In this document: positions 1 through 10,731 of the stretch, one piece after another
Layout of the letters: each line of letters opens with the position of its first letter
How positions within the stretch are numbered: position 1 is the first letter of the stretch
Origin: Xenia sp. Carnegie-2017
Lineage: Eukaryota; Cnidaria; Anthozoa; Malacalcyonacea; Xeniidae
Reading direction: 5' to 3'
Length of the DNA stretch: 64,000 nucleotides
Assembly: GCF_021976095.1 (NCBI RefSeq)
Contig: NW_025813402.1
Span: 3,711,776-3,775,775 of the forward strand
Program-made: the position numbers and the translations under genes
Notes under the pieces: model-generated
Told to the model about the DNA's origin: nothing
Databases searched by the model: none
Seen by the model: the letters and a program-made list of their open reading frames with translations, nothing else

Positions 1-1919
1 CCTCGATCACCACCAACGTCTCCACGACTTCTGCGCAAATCAAGTTTCAGGATTGCAAATCGGCAATCGATTACATTTAAGAAGTCTGTCAATGGCCTGG
101 GATTTTCTTTGGAATCTATCCGTGTTTATATTGGCGAGACTGATTATTTTATTGTGCATCATTTAATTAAGGTAATATCATTTTTTATGCCGCGTATTGT
201 CCATGGGAAAAATTAATTATGATTTGTGACGCGAAAAACTAGATAGTTTATTATATTCGCGTAAGTTTATCTTAACTACTGTTATCATTGGTTTGAATTT
301 TAAAAAAAATTTATTTTGAAATAATCATCAAAGTAATTTTTATGGTAAAGATGGTGCTTTATAATTTAAAAGTGGTAAGAATATATTCCTCTAGAAAAAG
401 TCAATAATAACAGACATAACCAATATTTTTGTGTTACTTTATAGAATGTAACACCTGGAAGTGGAGCTGCTGAAGCTGGATTGAAAATTGGAACGTTGCT
501 TACACAAGTTGATGAGAAGGTTACGTGTTGCTAAATACAAAATTCTTTCATTGAATATCTACAGATAATTTCCTCTCTTATATATATTGAATGGGTTTTA
601 GTCAAAACGGATGGTGTATCAACAAACGAACTCATTCTAACATCTCGACTTTAAGTGTATCTTATTGAAATCGTATTTGATTTCATACAAATCGAGCCCC
701 TCCCTCTCCCCAAAAAATTATCACTTCCACAAATACAAATGTAAATTTTTACTTCAATAGAGCATCAATGGCCTCAACCATCGTCAAGTTATTGAATTAT
801 TACTCAGTCGACAGCCTGTTATTAAACTAACAACTATTGATCTTTCTCAAACCACCATCAAACGTGGCGGAAGGAAACGTTTTACATCTGTTAGCAAACG
901 TATTGGAAAACGTTCATCATTTCGTAGCCACAAGAGAAGTTCTAGTAATCATTCTATTCCTGCTACAGATGAGCGCTCACGAAAGAGTTCTGTTATTAGA
1001 AGATTTAGTGTAAGACGAAGTACGTCGCCTAGATGTGCAAGACGCACAAGTTCACTTAAAAGAACTTCATCTAATGTTGAACGTGGTAGCACTGCTTCAC
1101 GTCGTATGCATTCTTCAATGATTGTGTCGTCATCACAAAGCAGTAGTCCGTCCTCATCTCCTGGGGGGTCTGGAACCCATATGGCAAGACCCGGTTAGTT
1201 AATTCAATTGTGATGATTTTTTCATGTATTTGCTCTTGATTACACGAATCAACGAAGTCTCTAGTTGTGTCAATGATTAATTTATGTATTGCCCTATCCC
1301 AGTAGTTTGATATGGCTCTAGGCCAGCGGTATGATATGGCTCTAGGCCAGCGGTATGATATGGCTCTAGGCCAGTGGTATGATTTGGCTCTGGGCCAGCG
1401 GTATGATTTGGCTCTAGGCCAGTGGTATGATTTGGCTCTAGGCCAGTGGTATGATTTGGCTCTAGGCCAGTGATATGATCTGGCTCTAGGCCAGTGATAT
1501 GATTTGGCTCTAGGCCAGTCGTATGATGTGTGAATAAAATCTCTCTTTTTTCATACGTAGGTGCGTTGCAAACATACTCTAAGCAACTCAATCGACGGAA
1601 ATCTTCTAGTCAAGCTCCGCTATCACCTCTTGCGAGAACACCATCTCCCTGCTCTTCGCCATCGCATCAAAAATCCCCCAAACGTAGCTCCTCTCCTCTT
1701 ACTGTTCGCACTTCGTTATCCCCCATTCACCCTAGAACCCTCAACGTGTCCCCATCTCCTTCAGGTCGTCCGGGCTCACCGTTACTAAGGCGAGCGTTGT
1801 CACCAGAAAGATATAAAACTGCTCCAGCAGGCCAAATCAAGTTTGAAATTTATCAAAGTAGTGATAAAAAATTCAGAACTACAACGAGTTTGGATAAACC
1901 TGAGAGCAGTTACAAATGA
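1..1919 (+). CDS. MAST: MAST-type microtubule-associated Ser/Thr kinase, 3' end (PDZ domain and tail); 5' part outside window
   Basis: Four exons read cleanly: 1-171, 445-519, 761-1193 and 1561-1919, with matching phases (0, 0, 1) and GT..AG borders; stop TGA at 1917-1919. Exons 1-3 encode a PDZ domain of the MAST kind: SITFKKSVNGLGFSLESIRV, then VYIGETDYFIVHHL, then GSGAAEAGLKIGTLLTQVDE and SINGLNHRQVIELLL. This follows the MAST family pattern in which the PDZ lies C-terminal to the kinase domain; the kinase exons would lie upstream of base 1. The remaining ~240 residues are Ser/Arg/Pro-rich and low in complexity, as in MAST tails, where many phosphosites are expected. MAST kinases bind microtubules and PTEN through the PDZ (family knowledge). 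A candidate poly(A) signal AATAAA lies at 2465-2470. MAST paralogue not assignable. No frame breaks were seen. Confidence 0.88.
1299..1530. repeat. 24-bp minisatellite in last MAST intron
   Basis: About nine and a half head-to-tail copies of a 24-bp unit (ggccagtggtatgatttggc plus tcta) fill most of the intron 1194-1560. Copies differ by one to three substitutions and keep exact 24-bp spacing, so the minus strand reads as an open frame of repeated TGLEPNH. That frame is a by-product of a period divisible by three, not a gene. Confidence 0.95.
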
Positions 1920-3297
1920 TATTCGCCAAAGATGAACAGCTTTAAATCACCGTAACATGTTTAACTCGTGATTATCATGGTCTGTTAATTCTTGTGAAAG
2001 TATACTAAAAGCGTACAAATTACGGCGTTGACGTCTTAGGAATGTGTGGACCATCTTGTGTTGGGCTCAATGCAATGTGGGAATAACCTGCTACAAAAAT
2101 GAAACCCAATGAAACATAGGAAAATCTTTAGAAAGAGATAAAATCACTGAGGAATATCTGGCGTCAAGTGTCTTTTCGAAATTCAAATCATATTGCATTG
2201 TAAAAGTGGTTTGATGAATGGGATTTTGTGAAAACTTCTGTACCTCAATGAAAAGATGTATAAATACTATATGTTCGATGTGTATACAGAGGCGTAACTA
2301 GAACGTTAATTGGGGGGTGGGGGTGTAAATTCATATATTCAGTTGTGCCCTACAAATTTCTTTTTAAATTTAATTCACTTTCATATGAATATGCACCCCA
2401 TTTAACGTTCTAGTTACGTGTGCATTACCTACAAAAACAGTAAATTGTGTTTTTAAATGGGTCCAATAAATACGGGATGTGTGTACGAACACAACTTTAC
2501 TCTTCTGATTGCATATTTATACTCAATCTGATACGTTGAAGTCATGGAGTATTCACTGCGTAGTTCTTTCAAAATTGTAAATGTTAAAAGTATTTAACTT
2601 TAAGAATACATTCAACAAGAACTATGAATACAATGCCTTGTTTTTCTACGCTTGACCTCTTCACAATTTATAAAATATTTTCAACTTTGTACATATTTTC
2701 TTTAATTACTTGTCGCTAAATAATCAAACTAACGAATAAACTATTAGCTTGTCGTTTACATAATATTGCACTACACAGATCATTGTCAATTTTTTGTTCA
2801 TGTTCGTGTCCATGCCAATTTTGAGATTGTTTGCGTCGTTTCCTAGAATGATTTATTATCTCACGTTTTTAACGAAGTGACCAAATCTGCGTAAACATCA
2901 ACCTTCGTTTATTATATCGAGACGGGGAGAAAGTTAAGTCCACCCTGTCCTTATTTGACTTGTATCCAACAAGGTATTTTGTGCCCTTTCAAATTACTCC
3001 TATCGTTTGCATCAATTTGGGAAGAAAGATTCTTTCCATTGTTTTATTTTTCTTCATTTTACTTACCATGCCTGTCTCTTCTTCAATTCTGTTGTAGTTA
3101 GATGTTTGCTCTTCTTTTCATTACTTAACAATTTTTTTCGTATAAAGTTTTGATTTGAGTCATCTTTTTTCGAGTTTGTCTTTTTTCCACTGATTTCCTC
3201 TGACCAAGGTGTTTCTCATCAACTGATCGCAGATAAGTATTTTTCTTACTGTTAAGTAATTTCTCAGCCCTGTGTGGTCGCCTATGTTTGTATTTAC
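1920..3297. other. Intergenic / MAST 3' UTR, no further gene seen
   Basis: AT-rich. Holds the MAST 3' UTR to about 2485 with AATAAA at 2465-2470 and the small MITE described separately. From 2640 to 3297 it may contain downstream exons of the minus-strand coiled-coil gene (a donor-like GTAAGT on the minus strand near 3065), but none could be fixed. Confidence 0.5.
2289..2420. mobile_element. Small MITE with ~25-bp terminal inverted repeats, in the MAST 3' UTR region
   Basis: The left arm at 2293-2317 (cgtaactagaacgttaattg, then gggg) is mirrored by the right arm at 2394-2418 (caccccatttaacgttctag, then ttacg) with about one mismatch over 24 bases. The ~75 bp between the arms is AT-rich and non-coding. 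It lies between the MAST stop codon and the AATAAA at 2465, so it may be carried in the mRNA. No clear target duplication was found and no superfamily is assigned. Confidence 0.65.
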
Positions 3298-3534
3298 CTT
3301 CCGCTCTGTTTTCTTTTCTTTCTGGACTTCTACGATACTCATCTGTAATCGATGCAATTCTAAACGCAGAATTTTCGTCTCATCATTTAAACGTTTGTTT
3401 TGTCGTTTGAAGGATTCGCTAATGTTTTGAAGATTTTGTCGTAGATGGTTTTCAGTGTGGACATATTTGGCTTTCTCCACTTTGCTTTGTCCTCTCACGA
3501 CACAACCTTCAATTGGTAAACTTCTGTTGTTCAT
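3298..3534 (-). CDS. Coiled-coil exon, weakly shugoshin-like N-terminus (partial gene)
   Basis: On the minus strand an ATG at 3534 opens a 79-residue exon ending at a good donor (AAG|GTAAAT, low edge 3298). It begins MNNRSLPIEGCVVRGQSK and has a heptad-rich stretch LRQNLQNISESFKRQNKRLN followed by DETKILRLELHRLQM, rich in Leu, Asn, Gln and Lys. The shape, a short basic N-terminus then one coiled coil, resembles the N-terminal dimerisation segment of shugoshin, but sequence similarity is weak. Later exons would lie below 3298 and were not located. It could be an unrelated coiled-coil protein or a chance frame. Confidence 0.3.
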
Positions 3535-5531
3535 ACTTTGTAAATGTCCAACTATGATAATAAAGAAGTCAACAGACACTGAAAGATCATGTGTTCTTGA
3601 ACATGTGGTTATTCAATAGCTTTGCTCACATGCTTAACACAACGTGTTGAATCCAATTACGAACCACTTGGTTCGTTACACAAAATTCTGTATTACGATA
3701 GAGGATATGTGTTAGCGTTTGCTTGCCTTGTGGTGAACCGTATAATAAAGCATTAGATGCATGGAGCAGAGTAAACAGACTAATTGCTTTTGCATTTTGT
3801 GCTGATACCTAAATTGTCGGTTAACGTCTTTTTCTTGTAGTGTAAGGTTACAAGATAAATACATCTTTTTGGAATAATAAACTGCGTTGTCTGGCAAACA
3901 TTTTATGTAGAACAAATAATGAAGTACGGAGAAGAAAAACAGACGGTTTGAATGGGCATTCTTCAATGCTTCTCAAATCATAGATAAAAATTTTTGAAAT
4001 TTTTGTTTTGCAAAGTTGTCAAGGCAACATTTTTTTACTCCAAAAACGACTTTTGTTCATCAAGTAATTTTTACTAACATAGGACTGTACCATAAGACAA
4101 GCAGAGCAGAAGTATAAAAAAGTTTCGGATTTATACTTTAAGTAGCTTTAGGTGTCGGATGTAGGTACCACAGTACAAAATGTCATAATGCCTTTGTATA
4201 AATGTAATTTTTATGATTTTGATCTTTTCTTATCAGAATGGTTGTCATCAGTCACATGCTCTCCATCAAAGTATTTTTTTATGAGGAACTTTAATATTAG
4301 AGATGGGTCAATGTTCATTGCAAAGGAGAAGAACTTCACCAAATTTTGAATAGTCAGAAATTTAAAGAGATTTTCATACAGCAAAAACTACAACTTCATA
4401 CAAACAATGTGCATTGAAAGAGAGTTTTTCATGAGTTCAAGATAAAATCGTATTTCTTGCTTACTCGTCCTCAGAAATCATAGCTAAATTGTTGCTTAGG
4501 CAGTAAAATATTTTTATAATTGTGATAAAGAAACCCTTGAAAACAAAACTATTTAGTTTTTGCATCATTTCATCTTTTCCTTCTCTGTGAAGCCCCCTTG
4601 TTTAGTAACAGTTTCTTGGATGAATTCATTTCTCTTTCGTTTCTTGTCTCTAACTGTTAAATGGCTAAATATGGCACGAGTTAAGCTTTATCATTATTTT
4701 CATAATGCAATCAATAGTTCTTTATTTAAAAATTGTGAACTAGAAAAATCGTCGTTTTATATCGTACTGGATGTCTTTTAACTTTTATTTCACTGAAAAT
4801 TCTTTTTATAGAAAAACTTTAGTTTTAATTTGCCTTGCGATGCATAAGAGAATGTGTCAAGTTGTGTTAAGTTAAACTAAGTTCATTTGTTCAAGTCAGA
4901 CTCTAGAGTTAAAATTTTTGAAACAGAACATCTTTTCGAAACATCAGTCAACACGAACACCAAGAACTTACTAGACTGTACTAACTGTGGCCAGCCTATA
5001 AGTTTAAGCCATGTTATTAAAATTTCAGAAAATTATCATTCATTTCTTTAGAAATTTATTTTCATAGTACGTGAACACAGAAAATTGACATAGCAGAACT
5101 AGATAAACGAGCTTGCTACGCCAGTGCATAAAGATTATTTGCATTGTTCTCACTTGGTTTGTGAATAAAAACTCGTATCCAAAATAATTTTAAAAGTTGT
5201 TTTGTTATACAACACAAACTACACATCATTAATACCAGTCATACACAGAGTCATACCAATGGACCATGGTCATAGCCAAAGACAGAGCAGAGACGAAAGT
5301 CATACTAAGGACCAAGGCAACTGTGAACAGTCTAGTTCGCTGAGTAGCCAGAAGTTTGTTTCCAGTCCTCTGTTCAAGGAATTGCGCATGCATGGTCATG
5401 CATTTTTATTATGTCATATGTAAAGAATATATTTTTCAATAGAACATTCAGATGAATTGCTGTTGAATGGTGACTATCATCTTAAATTTTTAGTCTTTAT
5501 TTCGTATATATAGCTATTTGGAAGCTACATA
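3535..5531. other. Intergenic, no gene recognised
   Basis: About 2 kb of AT-rich sequence upstream of RAD23. Open frames here are short (60-85 codons), low in complexity and lack splice-compatible partners or recognisable motifs. Confidence 0.5.
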
Positions 5532-8500
5532 ATGAAGCTTACTTTCAAAACTCTGCAACAGCAGACATTTACTGTTGAAATAGACGAAGACAAAACGGTA
5601 CGAAGTTGCATATGAAGTCTTATCTTAAATATATTTTCACAAATGTTATTTGAAACTAGATAGTTTCACTTTTATGCTTGGATAAATGCTTTGTCATTCA
5701 GAAATGTTAAATTAAAAAATAATTGTCAAACGCTTTTTAGTTGGGCAAAATACCACCAAACATAATATTGTACACACTACCAATGCCAGCCATGTTACAA
5801 AGTTTTCATGAGGCGAACTTTGTATCTGTGAAGACAAATTGATTATTTCGACGAAATCATATATTTTCATTTATTTGATCTTGTGTAATCATTATTTGTT
5901 TCCTAGTATTGTCATTATGCAGTATTGAATTTGTGTAAATTTTTTTACTATCAAACTGTTGGTATTTTAACTTGAGTTGCATCGTGAGATCAGACCTACA
6001 AGCAAGTTTTAATAGTACCACTATTTCTGTTTAATTTTTTAAAATTAATGAATGCCTTATGAGAAACCTGTTGTGGACTAGAAGTTTAATACCAAAACTA
6101 AACAAGATTTAACTAATTTCAATCAAAACAGTGGCATGTGGCTTGTGAATTTTGGGAAAAAATCTGTTTGAAATTAATTTTTATGAGTGCTTATAAAATT
6201 TGGTAGAAATGCACCAGGATGTGGCTGAATTTTATCAAGAATTTTGGCTCAATTTACTCCAAATTTAGTGATTACTGGATTGAATCTTATTATTGATAGA
6301 CATTTGTTAGACATGATATTGATTTGCCAAATTTCATCTCACATTTTAGATCTTAGAACTAAAACAGAAGGTTGAGGAAGAAAATGGAAAGGAAAAATTT
6401 CCTGCAAAAGGAATGAAATTAATTTATGCTGGTATGTTGTCTCAACTGCTTATAACCCTGGGAAAATGTGAATGAAGTCAATTTTATTTAATTTGTTTTT
6501 TCATTCTTTCCACTAGTTATTTGTTTATACGTTTTCCTGGTATTTTTTCACAAACAGTTTTCGTTTATGCTTTGTCTTAACATTTAACTGAAAACACATT
6601 TTAATCATGGATGTATATTATTGTGGTGGGTGCTTGGGGGTATGTACTACGCCTATAAATCAGATTTCATCCCCATAAATAAATTGTTTATCTCTAGCTG
6701 TAAGAAACATTTCAGCCTTATGCCATTTTTTGCAAAACAAGTCAATAGTACAGTTGAGCTAAGTTTTTCTGTAAAATATTTCACCTTTCTACACTACCTT
6801 TTGTGATCACACTACAACCAGACCACCCCTAAAATTCCTCATCTCTTTGTTGGTCGTAGTAGATCACTTCCTTCATCCCCCTAAAATTTTTTGCACCATA
6901 CTTGAGTAAAAAATATGAGAATCCATTCATGATTTTAATTATAAGGCTATAAGCTAAAATCATCATTGAAAAATATGGAAAGGATGACGAATGTTTCATT
7001 TATTTTTATATTTGATTTTGTATTCTGTGTTATTATGAGGGAAAATATTAGCAGATGATAAAGCAATTTCAGAATATCAGATGGATGAGAAAACAGGATT
7101 TATTGTTGTTATGGTTACGAAGGTATCAGGATTTATAAATTATTGATAATTACATTTTGGCATATATTATGTCATTCTGAACATAAATTACACCAAGCAC
7201 CTCTGGGTATTTCATGAAAAGTGAATTCGCTCCTTTAATTAGATATTTTACAACAACAAACAACAAACAACATTTGTATACCGGCCAGTATTAATCCCCG
7301 CCAGGGGGGTTGACCCCCCTGTACCACTAATTAGATATTTTACTGTAATGAAAATTATGAATTCTTGTGTAATCTAGTCCTTAACACCATTTAGCCAAAG
7401 ACTGCATCGTCTTCACCAACTACACCAGATTCAGCAACACAACAGACATCTGTTGTAAGTATTATCTTGCCACATGTGTAGGTTATTCATCAAAATAAAC
7501 AGTTAAATTTTGATGTTATTACCAATCAACTACTTATAAAGTAAACTTTTTTACTTATGAAGACAACTGCAACTGATAAAGAAGATGATAAGAAAGAGAC
7601 TGACACCGTCACCACCAAGGTTAATGGTCAAATGTTTTCCTGAAAATATTCAAAAATATCATGTGGTAGTTTGTAGCATCAATCCCCTAGAATTGTGATT
7701 GATATGTTGATATTCATAATGCTCAATGTTGAGCACTTGCTACTGTCATATGTGATTGAAGTTTTAATTTTTGTAGTGTTACAAATCCTTCTACAACAGT
7801 GGCAACAACAACAGAATCAACTACAGACAGCATTACAACTCCTTTAACTGTGACAACTGCATTACCTGAAAATCCAGAATCAACACTTGGTTATTATTTT
7901 CTTTACATGTGTGTAAATGTTTGTTAAATGTATTTTTTACATAATTTGTTTTTGTTCATAGTTACTGGAAGTCAATATGAGGAAATGGTTTCAGCAATTA
8001 CAAACATGGGATATGAAAGAGATCAAGTACGTAGGGAAAAGTGTTTTCTCATTAAACAATGTATTTTATGGCAGTCAGTATGGTTATGATTAAATGATTA
8101 TCAAAAAATATTCAATGACTCTTTTGCTATGAACTGCTTGTGAATATTGTTTTAATAAGTCTGATTTTCAAGATGGAAAGTATTATCTTCTCATGGAAAT
8201 GAGTGATTTACCTGAATAACAACATTTATGACTACTTATTTAGACTTATTTTATGTCTCCAATACTCTATTGCTACAATTGAATAAGTGGTTTTACCTAA
8301 ATTTATTGTGTCTATACTTATCTTATGTTTATGTAGAATTTATATCAATGATATAGTTAATATTGCGTATCGTTTTCTGTATCAGAGAAGCACTTACAGC
8401 AGTATCTTTTCCACTTTTCATTTTTTAGGTTGTTCGAGCTCTAAGAGCAAGTTTCAACAACCCAGATCGTGCTGTTGAATACCTTATATCAGTATGTTGT

Positions 8501-10731
8501 TGTTGTTGGTGTTTTGTCAATGCAATCCTATGTACTTCATCAATAATAGATTTGAAATTTCAGACTTGCGCAAACCTACAATAGAAATTTTTACTCTGCC
8601 AATTCCAGGTTGCCTGTTGAATGGTCTGCCATAATGCCATTTCAACTATTTTCATACTCATATTACTCTTACGAAGTCTGATAAATAATCCTGCTTGCTA
8701 AAATAATTCGTAGTATTCGCTTGTCATGATCTCTTAGTACCCTGTGCTTCATGCACAAAAACGTTGTCCCAACAAAATTCTGCCAACGCTTTCAAAACAA
8801 TTACTTGTGCATATTTACTGTAGATTTCATAGCATTTCGTGAATCTTTTGTAAATGTTTACTTTAAGATAAAACTAAGTTTATTTTTTCTATCTTTAGGG
8901 TATACCTTCATCTCAACTAATGTCTGGTGCTCAAGAAACTTCTGCTCCTCCAGCAGCTGGTGGCAACACTGGTGAAAATCCATTTGCATTTCTACAAAGT
9001 CAACCGCAGTTCGCGTTAATCAGACAAGCCGTGCAACAAAACCCTAGCATTTTACCAACATTATTACAAGAGCTTGGTTCTTCGAACCCAGAACTCTTAC
9101 AGGTACTCGCTCGCTCGCTCGCTAAGGTGTCCCCTTGGAAAGAAAGCGAAGAGGAAAAAAAATACTCATCGCTGAATGAATTTTTACTTTTTACATTTAG
9201 TACATAACACAACATCAAGAAGAGTTTATCAACTTGATAAATCAACCAGTACAAGGAGCAACTGCGGGTACGTACTAATGATTTATTCCCTTTAAGATCT
9301 TTTTACCGGGTTCGATAATCGGTTTATGATTTGATAAATTTTCAATATAAATTACATATTTGCAAAGTTACGCAAATCCTCATGCCACATATGCCGACCA
9401 ACGTAGCCTACCTTGACATGCTAAATTTGGTTCGAATTTTCATTTTTACTGACTGCTAATGAAGTAATGATTCATTTGTATGTTATGATGTATATTGCGT
9501 TCGTAATCCATGAAATGGTCTGGTAGGTTGCTGCGATTTCTAAGTCTTCCATGTTATGCTATAGTTCTCAACCATCAGTTTCTAGGAAATATGATCACTT
9601 TCTAGGAAATATGATCATTGCATAGAATCTTTTTTTAGTAAACTATAATGCAACTTTCTGCAACTTTCAATGAGCAGAAAAGGCCATTATTTCATGAATT
9701 ATTACTTATGATAGAGCAGCAAATGTCATTATAAGGCTGTTGCGTGTTTTATGTTACAGGTCAACCTGCTGCAACTGGCAACCAACCTTCCTCAGGCCAA
9801 CCTGCAGCCGCGGGTGACACTTCCGGTAATCAGCCTTCTAGTGGAGACGCGGGAACTAGTTATATTCAGGTCACTTCGGAAGAGAGACAAGCCATCGAAC
9901 GGGTTAGAAAAAAACTTTTATTTACTTATTTTCGGGCTAGTGTTTTAGTCTTTGAAGTTGTTTTACCATGGAGAGTAAATGTAGTTTTTTGCCATTAGTT
10001 GACTTGTTAACTAAATATAATGACCTGTACTTAAGAAATAACAGATGTTTACTGTGTTTGCACAGGATTATGCAAACCGAGGAGACCTTTGGGAGAACTC
10101 GAGAGCAGATCATTGCAAGCCCGAGACCGAAAGTCGAGGGTTGTACATGCTCGAGAGTTCTCACAAACATCTCCGAGGTTTGCATAATAACACGAAAACA
10201 TCTTTATTTCTTTGTAAAATAACAATAATGCGAAGAAAGACAAACATTTTAATTTTTCCTCTAAAATGTATTTATGATCGATTTGCAAATTCTCTTTGAC
10301 TGATTGATTGTTTAGATTAATTTGATTGGTTGAGCTCAGATGTGTTTTTTGCACTGGCTAATGCAAACTTAGCTCTAGACCAATCAGCGAAAGGGTTTTA
10401 TCGTGTTTATTTTAAAATTGTTTAGAACGAGTGCTATAATAGGAAAGTGATAATTGACAAGCAAAACAGCCAGTTGCGTAGTCAACCTGCAAATTTGGTT
10501 CTACTGCGTGTGTAAATTGTACTTTGCTTACTCTCTTTAAAACTTACAGCCTGGCTACGCAACTGAAAACGCTCAGCATTATCAGAAGAGTAATGATTTA
10601 TGTATTATTGTATTTGATAGTTGAAAGCCCTTGGTTTTCCTGAAGGTCTCGTAGTTCAAGCGTATTTTGCTTGTGAAAAGAACGAAACGTTAGCTGCTAA
10701 TTTCCTACTTGAACAAGGATTCGACGATTAA
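5532..10731 (+). CDS. RAD23: UV excision repair protein RAD23 (ubiquitin receptor)
   Basis: Twelve exons: 5532-5597, 6350-6431, 7040-7122, 7395-7454, 7563-7619, 7777-7889, 7962-8026, 8429-8491, 8899-9102, 9201-9267, 9760-9902 and 10621-10731 (TAA). About 371 residues, the family length. Domains in order: N-terminal ubiquitin-like domain ([20 protein letters not shown] to GFIVVMVTK); Thr/Ser-rich linker; UBA1 ([20 protein letters not shown] to AVEYLISG); XPC-binding STI1-like domain ([20 protein letters not shown] to [10 protein letters not shown]); Gly/Gln linker; UBA2 ending [14 protein letters not shown]23 shuttles polyubiquitinated proteins to the proteasome and stabilises XPC in nucleotide-excision repair. 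The exon 5/6 junction is one base out of phase, probably an assembly indel. Poly(A) signal AATAAA at 10836-10841. Introns hold several small elements listed separately. Confidence 0.95.
7236..7343 (-). mobile_element. Short retroposed insert with perfect 16-bp target duplication
   Basis: TAATTAGATATTTTAC occurs at 7236-7251 and again at 7328-7343, flanking a 76-bp insert (7252-7327). Read on the minus strand the insert starts GC-rich (GGGGGGTCAACCCCCC), contains CTGGCCGGTATAC and ends in a TTG-repeat tail (TTGTTTG repeated). A long perfect duplication, a simple-repeat 3' tail and 5' truncation fit insertion by target-primed reverse transcription, so this is a SINE or a LINE 3' end. It lies in RAD23 intron 3. 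The parent family is not identifiable from 76 bp. Confidence 0.7.
10035..10212. mobile_element. Imperfect inverted-repeat element in RAD23 intron 11
   Basis: The segment around 10040-10125 (AAATAACAGATGTTTAC, ATTATGCAAACC, GAGAACTC) is mirrored at about 10135-10212 with the same motifs in the same order on the other strand and scattered mismatches and gaps. The short overlapping open frames on both strands here result from the palindrome. No coding capacity. Exact ends and duplication not resolved. Confidence 0.6.
10471..10565. mobile_element. 95-bp MITE with cagttgcgtag termini
   Basis: Starts CAGTTGCGTAGTCAACCTG and ends CAGCCTGGCTACGCAACTG, inverted repeats of about 19 bp with three mismatches. 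Flanks are aaaacagc and aaaacgct, a possible degenerate 8-bp target duplication, which with CAG..CTG ends would suggest a hAT-type MITE. It lies just upstream of the last RAD23 exon. Confidence 0.6.

Noticed and set aside
1277-1591. Minus-strand 104-codon frame with repeated TGLEPNH
   Set aside because: Product of the 24-bp minisatellite inside a MAST intron; no start context or splice partner.
9968-10354. Overlapping open frames on both strands in RAD23 intron 11
   Set aside because: They mirror each other because the sequence is an imperfect palindrome; no coding motifs.
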